From Streptomyces akebiae (GTDB taxonomy: Bacteria; Actinomycetota; Actinomycetes; Streptomycetales; Streptomycetaceae), in contig NZ_CP080647.1 in the NCBI RefSeq assembly GCF_019599145.1, positions 5,332,001-5,396,000 of the forward strand: 64,000 nucleotides of DNA, in the 5' to 3' direction. The notes beneath the pieces are model-generated. The model was not told the origin of the DNA. It ran no database searches and saw only the letters and a program-made list of their open reading frames with translations. Both the position numbers and the translations under genes were made by a program. Shown here in pieces: positions 18,129-25,956 of the stretch; position 1 is the first letter of the stretch, and each line of letters begins with the position of its first letter.

Positions 18129-18228
18129 AGGTTTCGCAGTCCGCGCCTTGGTGCCGCGCTGGCCTGCGAGAAGAGACTGTACAGGAGCGGTGGCCCCACG
18201 GTCGAACTCACCCGGTGTGCATGGCCGA

Positions 18229-21200
18229 TTACGGAACAGCGGCGTCGATCGCCTTCACGATCCGCTTGTCGGAGACGGGGTAGGCCGTGCCCAGAGCATG
18301 CGCGAAGTAGCTGACCCGCAGCTCCTCGATCATCCAGCGGATCTCCTTGACCGAGGAGGGCACGGGCCGCCCCTGGGGCAGCTGTTCCAGCAGCCAGGCG
18401 TACTCGTCGCGCATCTCGTGGACCTTCTCCATCCGGGACGTGTCCCGCTGGACGCCGGTCGGCATCTGCTGCAGCCGGCGGTCGGCCGCCACCAGATAGC
18501 GCATCAGGTCCGGCAGCCGGCGCAGCCCCGCCTCCGTGACGAACCCGGGCTTCACGAGGGCGTCCAGCTGCCCCCGTACGTCCGTGAGGTTGGCCAGGAG
18601 GGCCGGGCTGCGGGTGGACTTCAGGCGGCGTTCACAGGCTTGCCAGGCGGCCAGCACCTGCTGCACCTGGCCGACCGTACGGACCGTCGTGTCGACGATC
18701 TCCGCGCGCACCTTGTCGTACAGCTTGCGGTACGACGACTCGTCCCACGCCGGTCCGCCGAAGTCGGCGATCAGCTTGTCGGCCGCGGCCATCGCGCAGT
18801 CGTCGAAAAGCGCCTGGATCGAACCGTGCGGGTTGGCGGACAGCGCCAGCTTCTGCGCATTGGTGAGCTTTTCGCTCGCGAACTTCGCAGGGTTGACCGG
18901 AATGTTTCGGAGGATGAGCCTACGGGTGCCCTTCCACATCGCCTCCGTCTGTTCCGCCTCCGTGTCGAAGAGGCGTACGGAGACGGTGCCGGCCTTCGGC
19001 CCGTCGTCGACGAGCGCCGGATACGCCTTCACCGGCTGTCCGGCCCGGCGTGTCTCGAAGACCCGGGTGAGCGAGCCGATCGTCCAGTCGGTCAGGCCGG
19101 TCCGCTCGACGGACTCGCCGCCCTGGCGCTCGGCGGTGGCCGCGGCGGCCTGGGAGAGGGCCTGGCGTGCCTTCGGCTTCAGCCGCAGCCGCAGCGACTC
19201 CAGGTCCTTGTCCTCGGCCAGCTTCCGGCGCCGCTCGTCGACGATCCGGAAGGTGATCTTCAGATGGTCGGGGACCCGGGTCCAGTCGAAGTCCTCGGGC
19301 GTCAGCGGCACCCCCACCATGCGCTTGAGCTCGCGGGCCATCGTCACCGGCAACGGCTCCTGAAGGGGGACCGCCTGCTCCAGGAAGCGGCGCGCGAAGT
19401 TCGGCGCCGGTACGTAGTTCCTGCGGATCGGCTTGGGCAGGGAACGGATCAGCTCCGTCACCACCTCCTCCCGCAGGCCCGGGATCTGCCAGTCGAAGCC
19501 CTCGTCGGTGACCTGGTTGAGGACCTGGAGGGGGATGTGGACCGTCACTCCGTCCGCGTCGGCGCCCGGCTCGAACTGGTACGTGACCCGGAACTTCAGC
19601 TGTCCCTGGCGCCAGGAATCCGGATAGTCGGCCTTCGTGACCGCCTCGGCCGACTCCCGGATGAGCATCTCCCGCTCGAAGTCCAGGAAGTCGGGCTGCT
19701 CGTGGCGCTTGTGCTTCCACCAGGAGTCGAAGTGGGCGCCGGAGACGACATGGTCGGGGACGCGCTGGTCGTAGAAGTCGAAGAGTGTGTCGTCGTCGAC
19801 CACGATGTCCCGGCGCCGGGCCCGGTGTTCCAGCTCCTCGACCTCGCTGAGGAGCTTGCGGTTGTCGGCGAAGAACTTGTGGTGCGTGCGCCAGTCGCCC
19901 TCGACGAGCGCGTTGCGGATGAACAGCTCGCGGCTTGCCTCCGCGTCGATCCGGCCGTAGTTGATCTTCCGCTGGGCGACGATCGGTACGCCGTACAGCG
20001 TGACCTTCTCGTACGCCATCACGGCCGCCTGGTCCTTCTCCCAGTGCGGCTCGCTGTACGTGCGCTTGAGGAGGTGCTCGGCGAGGGGTTCGACCCACTC
20101 GGGCTCGATCCTCGCGTTGACACGGGCCCAGAGGCGGCTCGTCTCCACCAGCTCCGCGGACATCACGAAGCGCGGGGGCTTCTTGAAGAGGGCCGAGCCC
20201 GGGAAGATTGCGAACTTGGCGTTCCGGGCGCCCAGATACTCGTTCTTCCCCGTGTTCCGGCCGCCCTCGCTCCCGGCGTCCTTCACGTCCTTCATGCCGA
20301 TGTGGGAGAGCAGGCCGGCGAGGAGGGAGACATGGATGTGCTGTTCCGGAGCGTCGTCCTCGTTGAGATGGATGTCCATCTGTTTGGCGACCGTGCGCAG
20401 CTGGCTGTAGATGTCCTGCCACTCACGGATGCGCAGGAAATTCAGGTACTCCTGCTTGCACATCCGCCGGAACGACGAGGAGCCGCGCTCCTTCTGCTGC
20501 TCGCGGACGTACCGCCAGAGGTTGAGGAAGGCGAGGAAGTCGCTGGTCTCGTCCTTGAAGCGGGCGTGCTGCTGGTCCGCCTGGGCCTGCTTGTCGGCGG
20601 GGCGTTCGCGCGGGTCCTGGATGGAGAGCGCGGCGGCGATCACCATGACCTCGCGGGCGCAGCCGTTCTTGTCGGCCTCGACGACCATGCGGGCGAGACG
20701 GGGGTCGACGGGCAGCTGGGAGAGCTTGCGGCCCATCGGGGTGAGGCGCTTGCGCACGTCCTTCTGACCCGGGTCGAGCGCGCCGAGTTCCTGGAGGAGC
20801 TGGACGCCGTCGCGGATGTTGCGGTGGTCCGGCGGGTCGATGAAGGGGAACTTCTCGATGTCGCCGAGGCCGGCCGCGGTCATCTGGAGGATGACGGAGG
20901 CGAGGTTCGTCCGGAGGATCTCCGCGTCCGTGAACTCGGGGCGGGCCTCGAAGTCCTCCTCGCTGTAGAGGCGGATGCAGACACCGTCGGAGGTACGGCC
21001 GCAGCGGCCCTTGCGCTGGTTGGCGCTGGCCTGGGAGATCGCCTCGATCGGGAGCCGCTGGACCTTGGTGCGGTGGCTGTAGCGGCTGATGCGGGCGAAG
21101 CCCGGGTCGATGACGTACTTGATGCCGGGGACGGTGAGGGAGGTCTCGGCGACGTTCGTGGCCAGAACGATCCTGCGACCGGTGTGCGGCTGGAAGACGC

Positions 21201-22212
21201 GGTGCTGCTCGGCGTGCGAGAGCCGGGCGTAGAGAGGGAGGACTTCGGTGAAGCGGTAGTTCTTCTTGATCAGCGCGTCCGCCGTGTCCCGGATCTCGCG
21301 CTCACCGGAGAGGAAGACGAGGATGTCTCCCTTGCCCTCGCCCTGAAGCTCCTCGACGGCGTCGCAGATGGCGGTGATCTGGTCGCGGTCGGCGTCGTCG
21401 GAGTCCTCTTCGAGGAGGGGGCGGTAGCGCACCTCCACGGGGTACGTACGGCCGCTGACCTCGACGATCGGCGCGTCGCCGAAGTGGCGGGAGAAGCGCT
21501 CGGGGTCGATGGTCGCGGAGGTGATGACGACCTTGAGGTCGGGGCGCTTGGGCAGCAGCTGGGCGAGATAGCCCAGCAGGAAGTCGATGTTGAGGGACCG
21601 CTCGTGGGCCTCGTCGATGATGATCGTGTCGTAGGCGCGCAGCTCGCGGTCCGTCTGGATCTCGGCGAGCAGGATGCCGTCCGTCATCAGCTTGACGAAG
21701 GTGGCGTCCGGGTTGACCTGGTCGGTGAACCGCACCTTCCAGCCGACCGCCTCGCCGAGCGGCGTCCGCAGCTCCTCCGCCACCCGCTCGGCGACGGTAC
21801 GGGCGGCGATACGACGGGGCTGGGTGTGCCCGATCATGCCGCGCACGCCACGCCCCAGCTCCATACAGATCTTGGGGATCTGGGTCGTCTTGCCGGAGCC
21901 GGTCTCGCCCGCGACGATGACGACCTGGTGGTCGCGGATGGCGGCCGCGATCTCGTCCTTCTTCTGGCTGACGGGCAGCTGCTCGGGGTACGAGACGGCC
22001 GGCACGCGGGCGGCGCGCTCGGCCATGCGGGACTCGCCCTTGGCGACCTCCGCCTCGATCTCGGCGAGAACGGCGGCCCGGGCCTCGGGCTTACGGATCT
22101 TGCGCGCGCCTTCGAGTCTGCGGCCGAGCCGGTGCGCGTCGCGCAGGGACAGCTCGGCCAGACGGGGGGCGAGGGCGCCGAAGGCGGGGGCGGGGGCGGG
22201 GTGAGTGGACAT
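18229..22212 (-). CDS. hrpA: ATP-dependent RNA helicase HrpA (DEAH box)
   Basis: The 1327-residue DEAH-box helicase is thought to act on RNA and stalled ribosomes in bacteria. Helicase motifs occur in order: Walker A GETGSGKT (residues 102-109), Ia TQPRRIAA, DEAH box IIIDEAHERSLN, motif III TSATIDPERF, motif V TNVAETSLTVPG and motif VI QRKGRCGR. Winged-helix, ratchet and OB-like regions follow, then the large C-terminal extension (DUF3418 type) typical of long HrpA. Full length is retained. It is transcribed toward tRNA-Asp and is preceded on the same strand by the Glu-Asp-Phe tRNA cluster. A very long open frame on the opposite strand is a GC-bias artefact. Confidence 0.96.
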   Translation of the reverse strand: MSTHPAPAPAFGALAPRLAELSLRDAHRLGRRLEGARKIRKPEARAAVLAEIEAEVAKGESRMAERAARVPAVSYPEQLPVSQKKDEIAAAIRDHQVVIVAGETGSGKTTQIPKICMELGRGVRGMIGHTQPRRIAARTVAERVAEELRTPLGEAVGWKVRFTDQVNPDATFVKLMTDGILLAEIQTDRELRAYDTIIIDEAHERSLNIDFLLGYLAQLLPKRPDLKVVITSATIDPERFSRHFGDAPIVEVSGRTYPVEVRYRPLLEEDSDDADRDQITAICDAVEELQGEGKGDILVFLSGEREIRDTADALIKKNYRFTEVLPLYARLSHAEQHRVFQPHTGRRIVLATNVAETSLTVPGIKYVIDPGFARISRYSHRTKVQRLPIEAISQASANQRKGRCGRTSDGVCIRLYSEEDFEARPEFTDAEILRTNLASVILQMTAAGLGDIEKFPFIDPPDHRNIRDGVQLLQELGALDPGQKDVRKRLTPMGRKLSQLPVDPRLARMVVEADKNGCAREVMVIAAALSIQDPRERPADKQAQADQQHARFKDETSDFLAFLNLWRYVREQQKERGSSSFRRMCKQEYLNFLRIREWQDIYSQLRTVAKQMDIHLNEDDAPEQHIHVSLLAGLLSHIGMKDVKDAGSEGGRNTGKNEYLGARNAKFAIFPGSALFKKPPRFVMSAELVETSRLWARVNARIEPEWVEPLAEHLLKRTYSEPHWEKDQAAVMAYEKVTLYGVPIVAQRKINYGRIDAEASRELFIRNALVEGDWRTHHKFFADNRKLLSEVEELEHRARRRDIVVDDDTLFDFYDQRVPDHVVSGAHFDSWWKHKRHEQPDFLDFEREMLIRESAEAVTKADYPDSWRQGQLKFRVTYQFEPGADADGVTVHIPLQVLNQVTDEGFDWQIPGLREEVVTELIRSLPKPIRRNYVPAPNFARRFLEQAVPLQEPLPVTMARELKRMVGVPLTPEDFDWTRVPDHLKITFRIVDERRRKLAEDKDLESLRLRLKPKARQALSQAAAATAERQGGESVERTGLTDWTIGSLTRVFETRRAGQPVKAYPALVDDGPKAGTVSVRLFDTEAEQTEAMWKGTRRLILRNIPVNPAKFASEKLTNAQKLALSANPHGSIQALFDDCAMAAADKLIADFGGPAWDESSYRKLYDKVRAEIVDTTVRTVGQVQQVLAAWQACERRLKSTRSPALLANLTDVRGQLDALVKPGFVTEAGLRRLPDLMRYLVAADRRLQQMPTGVQRDTSRMEKVHEMRDEYAWLLEQLPQGRPVPSSVKEIRWMIEELRVSYFAHALGTAYPVSDKRIVKAIDAAVP

Positions 22213-22331
22213 ACGCGACCCAGGATCTCACCTCCGGGAAACGAGGGGCGAACGCTTTTGCGTGCGGCCGGCGCGGGTGCACGGTCGAACCGCCGGGCGT
22301 GCGCCGGAGACGCCCACGTTTGCCGCACACG

Positions 22332-22367
22332 CGAAGACCCCCTCCGGTTGCCCGGAGGGGGTCTTCG
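22332..22367. terminator. Terminator of the Glu-Asp-Phe tRNA cluster
   Basis: A perfect 16-bp stem (CGAAGACCCCCTCCGG and complement, 4-base loop) lies 7 bp beyond the tRNA-Phe 3' end. It sits between that cluster and hrpA. Confidence 0.85.
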
Positions 22368-22374
22368 TTAGCTG

Positions 22375-22448
22375 TGGCTGGGGCCGGGGTCGAACCGGCG
22401 ACCTATCGCTTTTCAGGCGATCGCTCGTACCAACTGAGCTACCCAGCC
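22375..22448 (-). tRNA. tRNA-Phe (GAA)
   Basis: The minus-strand tRNA has acceptor GGCTGGG/CCCAGCC and discriminator A. The D arm is GCTCAGTTGGTACGAGC, the anticodon loop CTGAAAA gives GAA, and the T arm contains GTTCGACC. It is the last gene of a three-tRNA cluster. Confidence 0.96.
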
Positions 22449-22452
22449 GCGA

Positions 22453-22468
22453 TGTTTCACGTGAAACA
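22453..22468. other. parS centromere site (ParB binding)
   Basis: The perfect 16-bp palindrome TGTTTCACGTGAAACA contains the exact Streptomyces parS core GTTTCACGTGAAAC, the site bound by ParB for chromosome segregation. It fits into the 24-bp gap between tRNA-Phe and tRNA-Asp. In Streptomyces such sites cluster around oriC, so the window is probably within a few hundred kilobases of it. Confidence 0.93.
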
Positions 22469-22472
22469 CCAG

Positions 22473-22547
22473 CGGTCCTGACGGGATTTGAACCCGCGGC
22501 CTCCACCTTGACAGGGTGGCGAGCACTCCAAACTGCTCCACAGGACC
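22473..22547 (-). tRNA. tRNA-Asp (GTC), copy 2
   Basis: It has the same 75-nt sequence and anticodon GTC as the tRNA at 18054-18128. It is the middle gene of the Glu-Asp-Phe cluster, immediately beside the parS site. Confidence 0.96.
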
Positions 22548-22584
22548 AAGCTTGTGCGGGACTAGTCTCGCACAGTGTGTTGCG

Positions 22585-22657
22585 TGCCCCCAACGGGATT
22601 CGAACCCGTGCTACCGCCTTGAAAGGGCGGCGTCCTAGGCCGCTAGACGATGAGGGC
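22585..22657 (-). tRNA. tRNA-Glu (TTC)
   Basis: The minus-strand tRNA has acceptor GCCCTCA pairing with TGGGGGC (one G-U) and discriminator A. The anticodon loop CTTTCAA gives TTC, and the T arm is ACGGG-TTCGAAT-CCCGT. It is the first gene of the cluster. Confidence 0.96.
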
Positions 22658-22738
22658 TATCGGCCCGCCTGGGCGCTTCGTCAGCGCGTCGGGGACGTGA
22701 GAAGCATATGGGATGGCGGGAGGTATCGCCAAAACGGT

Positions 22739-24400
22739 TTACGGGCCGCTGGGGGACTCCTCGGTTGACGTGCTCCCCGACGGGGACGGGGACTCCTCGT
22801 CGCCGGGTTCGGCCCCTGGCTGGTTCTCCTTCGGCAGATGGCGGCTGACCTCAGCCGTCGTCAGGCCCAGCCCGCCGAGTTCGATCTCGTCCCAGGCCTG
22901 GAGGCGCCGGGTGTCGCGGTCGACGTACAGGACCGAGGCCTGGATGGGATCGGGGTACTTGCCCTCCACGGCGCGCAGACCGCTGCCACCGGTCGAGCCC
23001 TCGATACGCAGGCGGGTGCCCTGGTCGAGGACCTCCATCTCCGGGTGATGCACATGCCCGGCGAGCACGAGCGGGACCTCGCCGTCCGTCTCGCGGGCCG
23101 CGTCCGGGTTGTGGGCGACCGCGATGTCCACGGGGCTGCCGGCCGCCTTCTGGGCCCGCAGGGCCTGAGCCAGCCGCCGTCCCGCCGCCGCCTCCGAGGG
23201 CAGGCCCGCCTTGTCGGTCGAGCGGTCCGGGGTGAACTGCGGGTCCCCGATCCCCGCGAAGCGCAGCCCGCCGACGGTCACCGCCTTCCCCTCGTCGAGG
23301 ACGTGCGTGTTGTCGACGCCCTCCAGATAGCGCTGCGTCTCGCGCGAGTCGTGGTTGCCGCGCACCCAGACATACGGTGCGCCGAGGTCGGCGATCGGGT
23401 CCAGGAACGCGTTCTCGGCGGCGCTGCCGTGGTCCATGGTGTCGCCGGAGTCGACGATGACGTTGATCTCGTACTGCTCCACCAGTGAGGCGATGATCTT
23501 CCAGCTCGCGGGGTTCAGATGGATGTCGGAGACGTGCAGGACGCGGATGGTCGTGGGGTCCGGCTGGTACGCGGGGAGCGTGGACGTGACGTCGTACAGC
23601 TTGGTCACGTTCGTCACCAGGCGGGCCAACTCCTTCTGGTAGATGTCGAATTCGGTGACGATGCTGCGCGCGTTGCCGACGAGGGACGGCGCGGAGGAGA
23701 GCAGGCCGGAGAACTTGGGTTCCAGGACCGAGTTGGGGTTCCAGGTGGCGGCGGCCGTGCCGCCGGCACCGGCCAGCAGGGCGAGGGCGAGGCCGCCCGC
23801 GGCGAGGGCACGGCGGGGGCGGCGGAACACGGCGAGGCCCAGGGTGGTGGCCCCGACGACGACGGCGACGCCCGACCGTACGGCCAGGTCGATGGTGCCG
23901 TGCTGCACGTCCGAGGCGATCTCCTCCTGCAGCCCGGAGATCCGCTCGGGGTGGTCGACCAGGGCCTGGGCGCGTTCCGGGTCGAGCTGGTCGACGTTCA
24001 CGTCCAGGCGGACGGGGGCGTTGTGGCTGCGCAGTTCCAGGGCGCCGAGGGGGGAGACGTTGATCTTCGTGCCGCCGGTGAGGGACGGGCGCAGGGTCAT
24101 CGTCGTGTTCATGGGGCCGACGGGGGTGCGGACGTTGCCGACGATCAGCAGGCCCAGCCAGGCGCCGAGCAGCACGACCGCGACGAGGCCGAGCGCACGT
24201 CCCCAGGGGTGGGGGTGGTGGACCAGTTCGAGGGTCGGGTGCGTGCGGCGGGAGCGGTAGTGCCGGGCCAGGGCGCGAGGGGCCCGTGGCATGGCCCGGG
24301 AGACACGGTGGAGAGCGGTCCGCAAGGCGGTCCTCAGGGCGTGGTCGGTCTTGTCGGCGTCGGTGGCGTGGGTGGCCGGGGCGGCGGGGACGCGTGCCAT
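22739..24400 (-). CDS. Membrane-anchored metallophosphoesterase
   Basis: The 553-residue protein has an N-terminal basic segment and a transmembrane helix (GLVAVVLLGAWLGLLIVG, about residue 70). An extracytoplasmic domain of about 130 residues precedes two more hydrophobic stretches (VAVVVGATTLGLAVF; GGLALALLAGAGG). The C-terminal calcineurin-like domain has all five metal motifs: VSDIHLNP, DSGDTMDHG, VRGNHDS, VAHNPD and AGHVHHPE. It is probably an exported, membrane-bound phosphoesterase. The tail is a Pro/Ser/Glu-rich linker. A start at ATG 24400 is used because longer frames run into the divergent metallopeptidase gene. The substrate is unknown. Confidence 0.88.
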   Translation of the reverse strand: MARVPAAPATHATDADKTDHALRTALRTALHRVSRAMPRAPRALARHYRSRRTHPTLELVHHPHPWGRALGLVAVVLLGAWLGLLIVGNVRTPVGPMNTTMTLRPSLTGGTKINVSPLGALELRSHNAPVRLDVNVDQLDPERAQALVDHPERISGLQEEIASDVQHGTIDLAVRSGVAVVVGATTLGLAVFRRPRRALAAGGLALALLAGAGGTAAATWNPNSVLEPKFSGLLSSAPSLVGNARSIVTEFDIYQKELARLVTNVTKLYDVTSTLPAYQPDPTTIRVLHVSDIHLNPASWKIIASLVEQYEINVIVDSGDTMDHGSAAENAFLDPIADLGAPYVWVRGNHDSRETQRYLEGVDNTHVLDEGKAVTVGGLRFAGIGDPQFTPDRSTDKAGLPSEAAAGRRLAQALRAQKAAGSPVDIAVAHNPDAARETDGEVPLVLAGHVHHPEMEVLDQGTRLRIEGSTGGSGLRAVEGKYPDPIQASVLYVDRDTRRLQAWDEIELGGLGLTTAEVSRHLPKENQPGAEPGDEESPSPSGSTSTEESPSGP

Positions 24401-24472
24401 TGGTCCCGTATGCCCGGGGGGAGGACGGATATGCGGGGGCGAGTCGCGGGGGTCGTGCATGACAATGGCCCT

Positions 24473-24823
24473 GTGCTGGAGATGACGCGCGAGGAGTTCG
24501 AGGAACTGGTCGCCGAGGCGTTGGACCGGATTCCGCCGGAGCTGACGCGGCTGATGGACAACGTGGCGGTGTTCGTGGAGGACGAACCGCCCGCCGACGA
24601 TCCCGAGCTGCTCGGGCTCTACGAGGGGACTCCGCTCACGGATCGGGGTGAGTGGTACGCCGGGGTGCTGCCGGACCGGATCACGATCTACCGGGGGCCG
24701 ACGCTGCGGATGTGCGAGTCGCGGGAGGACGTGGTCGCGGAGACCGAGGTGACCGTGGTGCACGAGATCGCGCATCACTTCGGGATCGACGACGCGCGGT
24801 TGCACGCGCTCGGGTACGGATAG
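24473..24823 (+). CDS. Metallopeptidase family protein (zincin-like)
   Basis: This 116-residue minimal zincin (PF06262/DUF1025 type) has the catalytic-site motif HEIAHHFGIDDARLHALG near the C-terminus, giving HExxH plus a downstream Asp as third ligand. The N-terminal part is EMTREEFEELVAEALDRIP. GTG 24473 (VLEMTREEF) is chosen; an in-frame ATG at 24431 would add 14 unconserved residues. It is divergent from the metallophosphoesterase gene, 72 bp away. The biological role is unknown. The zinc site looks intact. Confidence 0.87.
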   Translation: MLEMTREEFEELVAEALDRIPPELTRLMDNVAVFVEDEPPADDPELLGLYEGTPLTDRGEWYAGVLPDRITIYRGPTLRMCESREDVVAETEVTVVHEIAHHFGIDDARLHALGYG

Positions 24824-24837
24824 CCGGTCCGGGGGGC

Positions 24838-24875
24838 CGATTGCCGTCTCGGGAGTCGATTGCCGTCTCGGGCGG
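24838..24875 (+). repeat. 19-bp tandem duplication
   Basis: CGATTGCCGTCTCGGG occurs twice with a 19-bp period in the gap after the metallopeptidase gene. The remaining bases to 25060 hold only the ribosome site of the next gene. Confidence 0.5.
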
Positions 24876-25060
24876 GAACGGGTGTGTGCAGGTCACGCAG
24901 GTCCCCGTGTCCTCGGGAGGGGGCACCGCTCGGCCGGGGCTGTGAATTGCGGCACCTCCGGGCCGCGCGCGTAGGGGCTTCCCGCTGCGCGTGTCTTCTT
25001 GTGGGCGGCGGGAGTTGGGCAGGGGGACTCCTCATTCCGCCCCCCTCGGAGGTGGCCGCC

Positions 25061-25591
25061 GTGCGCGCCTTGAACGTATCCGTCCGTCTGGCCGCCACGG
25101 TCTTGGCCGTCGCGGCAGCCGGCGGCTGTATGAGCGTGGGGGACGACGGGCGGAAACCCGGGCCGTCGCCGTCCGTGGGACAGCCGGGCGGGGAGAAGCC
25201 GGACGGGGGCTCCGCGGTGACGGGCGGAGGCGGCACGGGCTACCAGACAGGGCAGGGCAAGCGCCGTGGTTCCGCCTCGCCCGACCCCTCCGTCAGCCGG
25301 TCCGCCTCCCCCTCCGCGTCGCCGTCCGGGGCCGCCAAGCCGTCCGGCAGGGCGAAGCCGCCCAAGGGGGGACAGAACGAGGGGAAGGGCGAGCGGCCGG
25401 AGAAGCCCGAGCCGACGAAGGACGAGCCGACGCCCACGCCGACGGTCGTGCAGCCCGAGCCGGAACCGACGCAGCCGGTGGAGCCCCCGCCGTCGCCGGA
25501 GCCGTCGGCCGAGCCGTCGTCGTCCGCGCACGAGCAGGGGGCGCAGCTGGTGGAACGGGAGCCGGCACCGCAGGCGGGCAACACGGCCTAG
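25061..25591 (+). CDS. Putative lipoprotein with Pro/Ser/Glu-rich tail
   Basis: The 176-residue exported lipoprotein has signal sequence MRALNVSVRLAATVLAVAAA and lipobox AGGC, which places the lipidated Cys at residue 23. The rest is low-complexity, rich in Pro, Ser, Gly, Glu and Lys (for example PSPSVGQPGGEKPDG and TPTPTVVQPEPEPTQP), with no folded domain recognised. GTG 25061 is preceded by CGGAGG at a good distance. It may be a cell-wall spacer or a secreted disordered protein. It sits upstream of the DEAD-box helicase but has its own 3' palindrome. Confidence 0.75.
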   Translation: MRALNVSVRLAATVLAVAAAGGCMSVGDDGRKPGPSPSVGQPGGEKPDGGSAVTGGGGTGYQTGQGKRRGSASPDPSVSRSASPSASPSGAAKPSGRAKPPKGGQNEGKGERPEKPEPTKDEPTPTPTVVQPEPEPTQPVEPPPSPEPSAEPSSSAHEQGAQLVEREPAPQAGNTA

Positions 25592-25956
25592 CCCGCGGCG
25601 GTCGGTCCGGAGGGCGTCGTGGCGGGGGAGGGCGTCCGCGTGGCGTACGCCACGCCCGCACAGGTTCGGTCCGGAGCTCGCCAGGGGTGCTGCCTCTGCA
25701 GCCCCGCCGGACCTGCCGCAGTGCCGATGGATCTGCCGCGCGCCCCTGACCTGCGGCTCTCCCCTCGGTTTGCCTTGAGGGGTGGTGGGTGCGTATGGTG
25801 GTAGATCGTTTGATCCCATTTGCCCGGCGCCACCGCAGAGCGCGCCGTGTGGCGCGTACTCTCCCTTGCCGTGGCGGACCGCATAGAGGCGGTCGTGTGC
25901 GAATCACGGAGTTGACGGGCGCGTGCCGACGAGACTCCGGAAGGTTTCGCATACGC
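25592..25956 (+). promoter_or_regulatory. Upstream region of the DEAD-box helicase with an 18-bp palindrome
   Basis: The 365 bp contain the perfect palindrome GCGTGGCGTACGCCACGC at 25638-25655, either an operator or a loopless terminator element for the lipoprotein gene. A long GC-rich leader follows, ending without a clear GGAGG before the ATG at 25957. A long 5' UTR would fit the cold- or stress-regulated control common for such helicases, but this is inference. Confidence 0.45.

Noticed and set aside
22332..22367. A riboswitch or attenuator upstream of hrpA
   Set aside because: The hairpin is simply the terminator of the tRNA cluster, 7 bp past tRNA-Phe, and nothing else structured lies before the hrpA ATG.
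18097..22371. A 1400-codon open frame on the plus strand opposite hrpA
   Set aside because: It mirrors the HrpA codons. High GC at third positions removes stops on the other strand, and its amino-acid composition (runs of V, L, G, D, R) is typical of such shadows.
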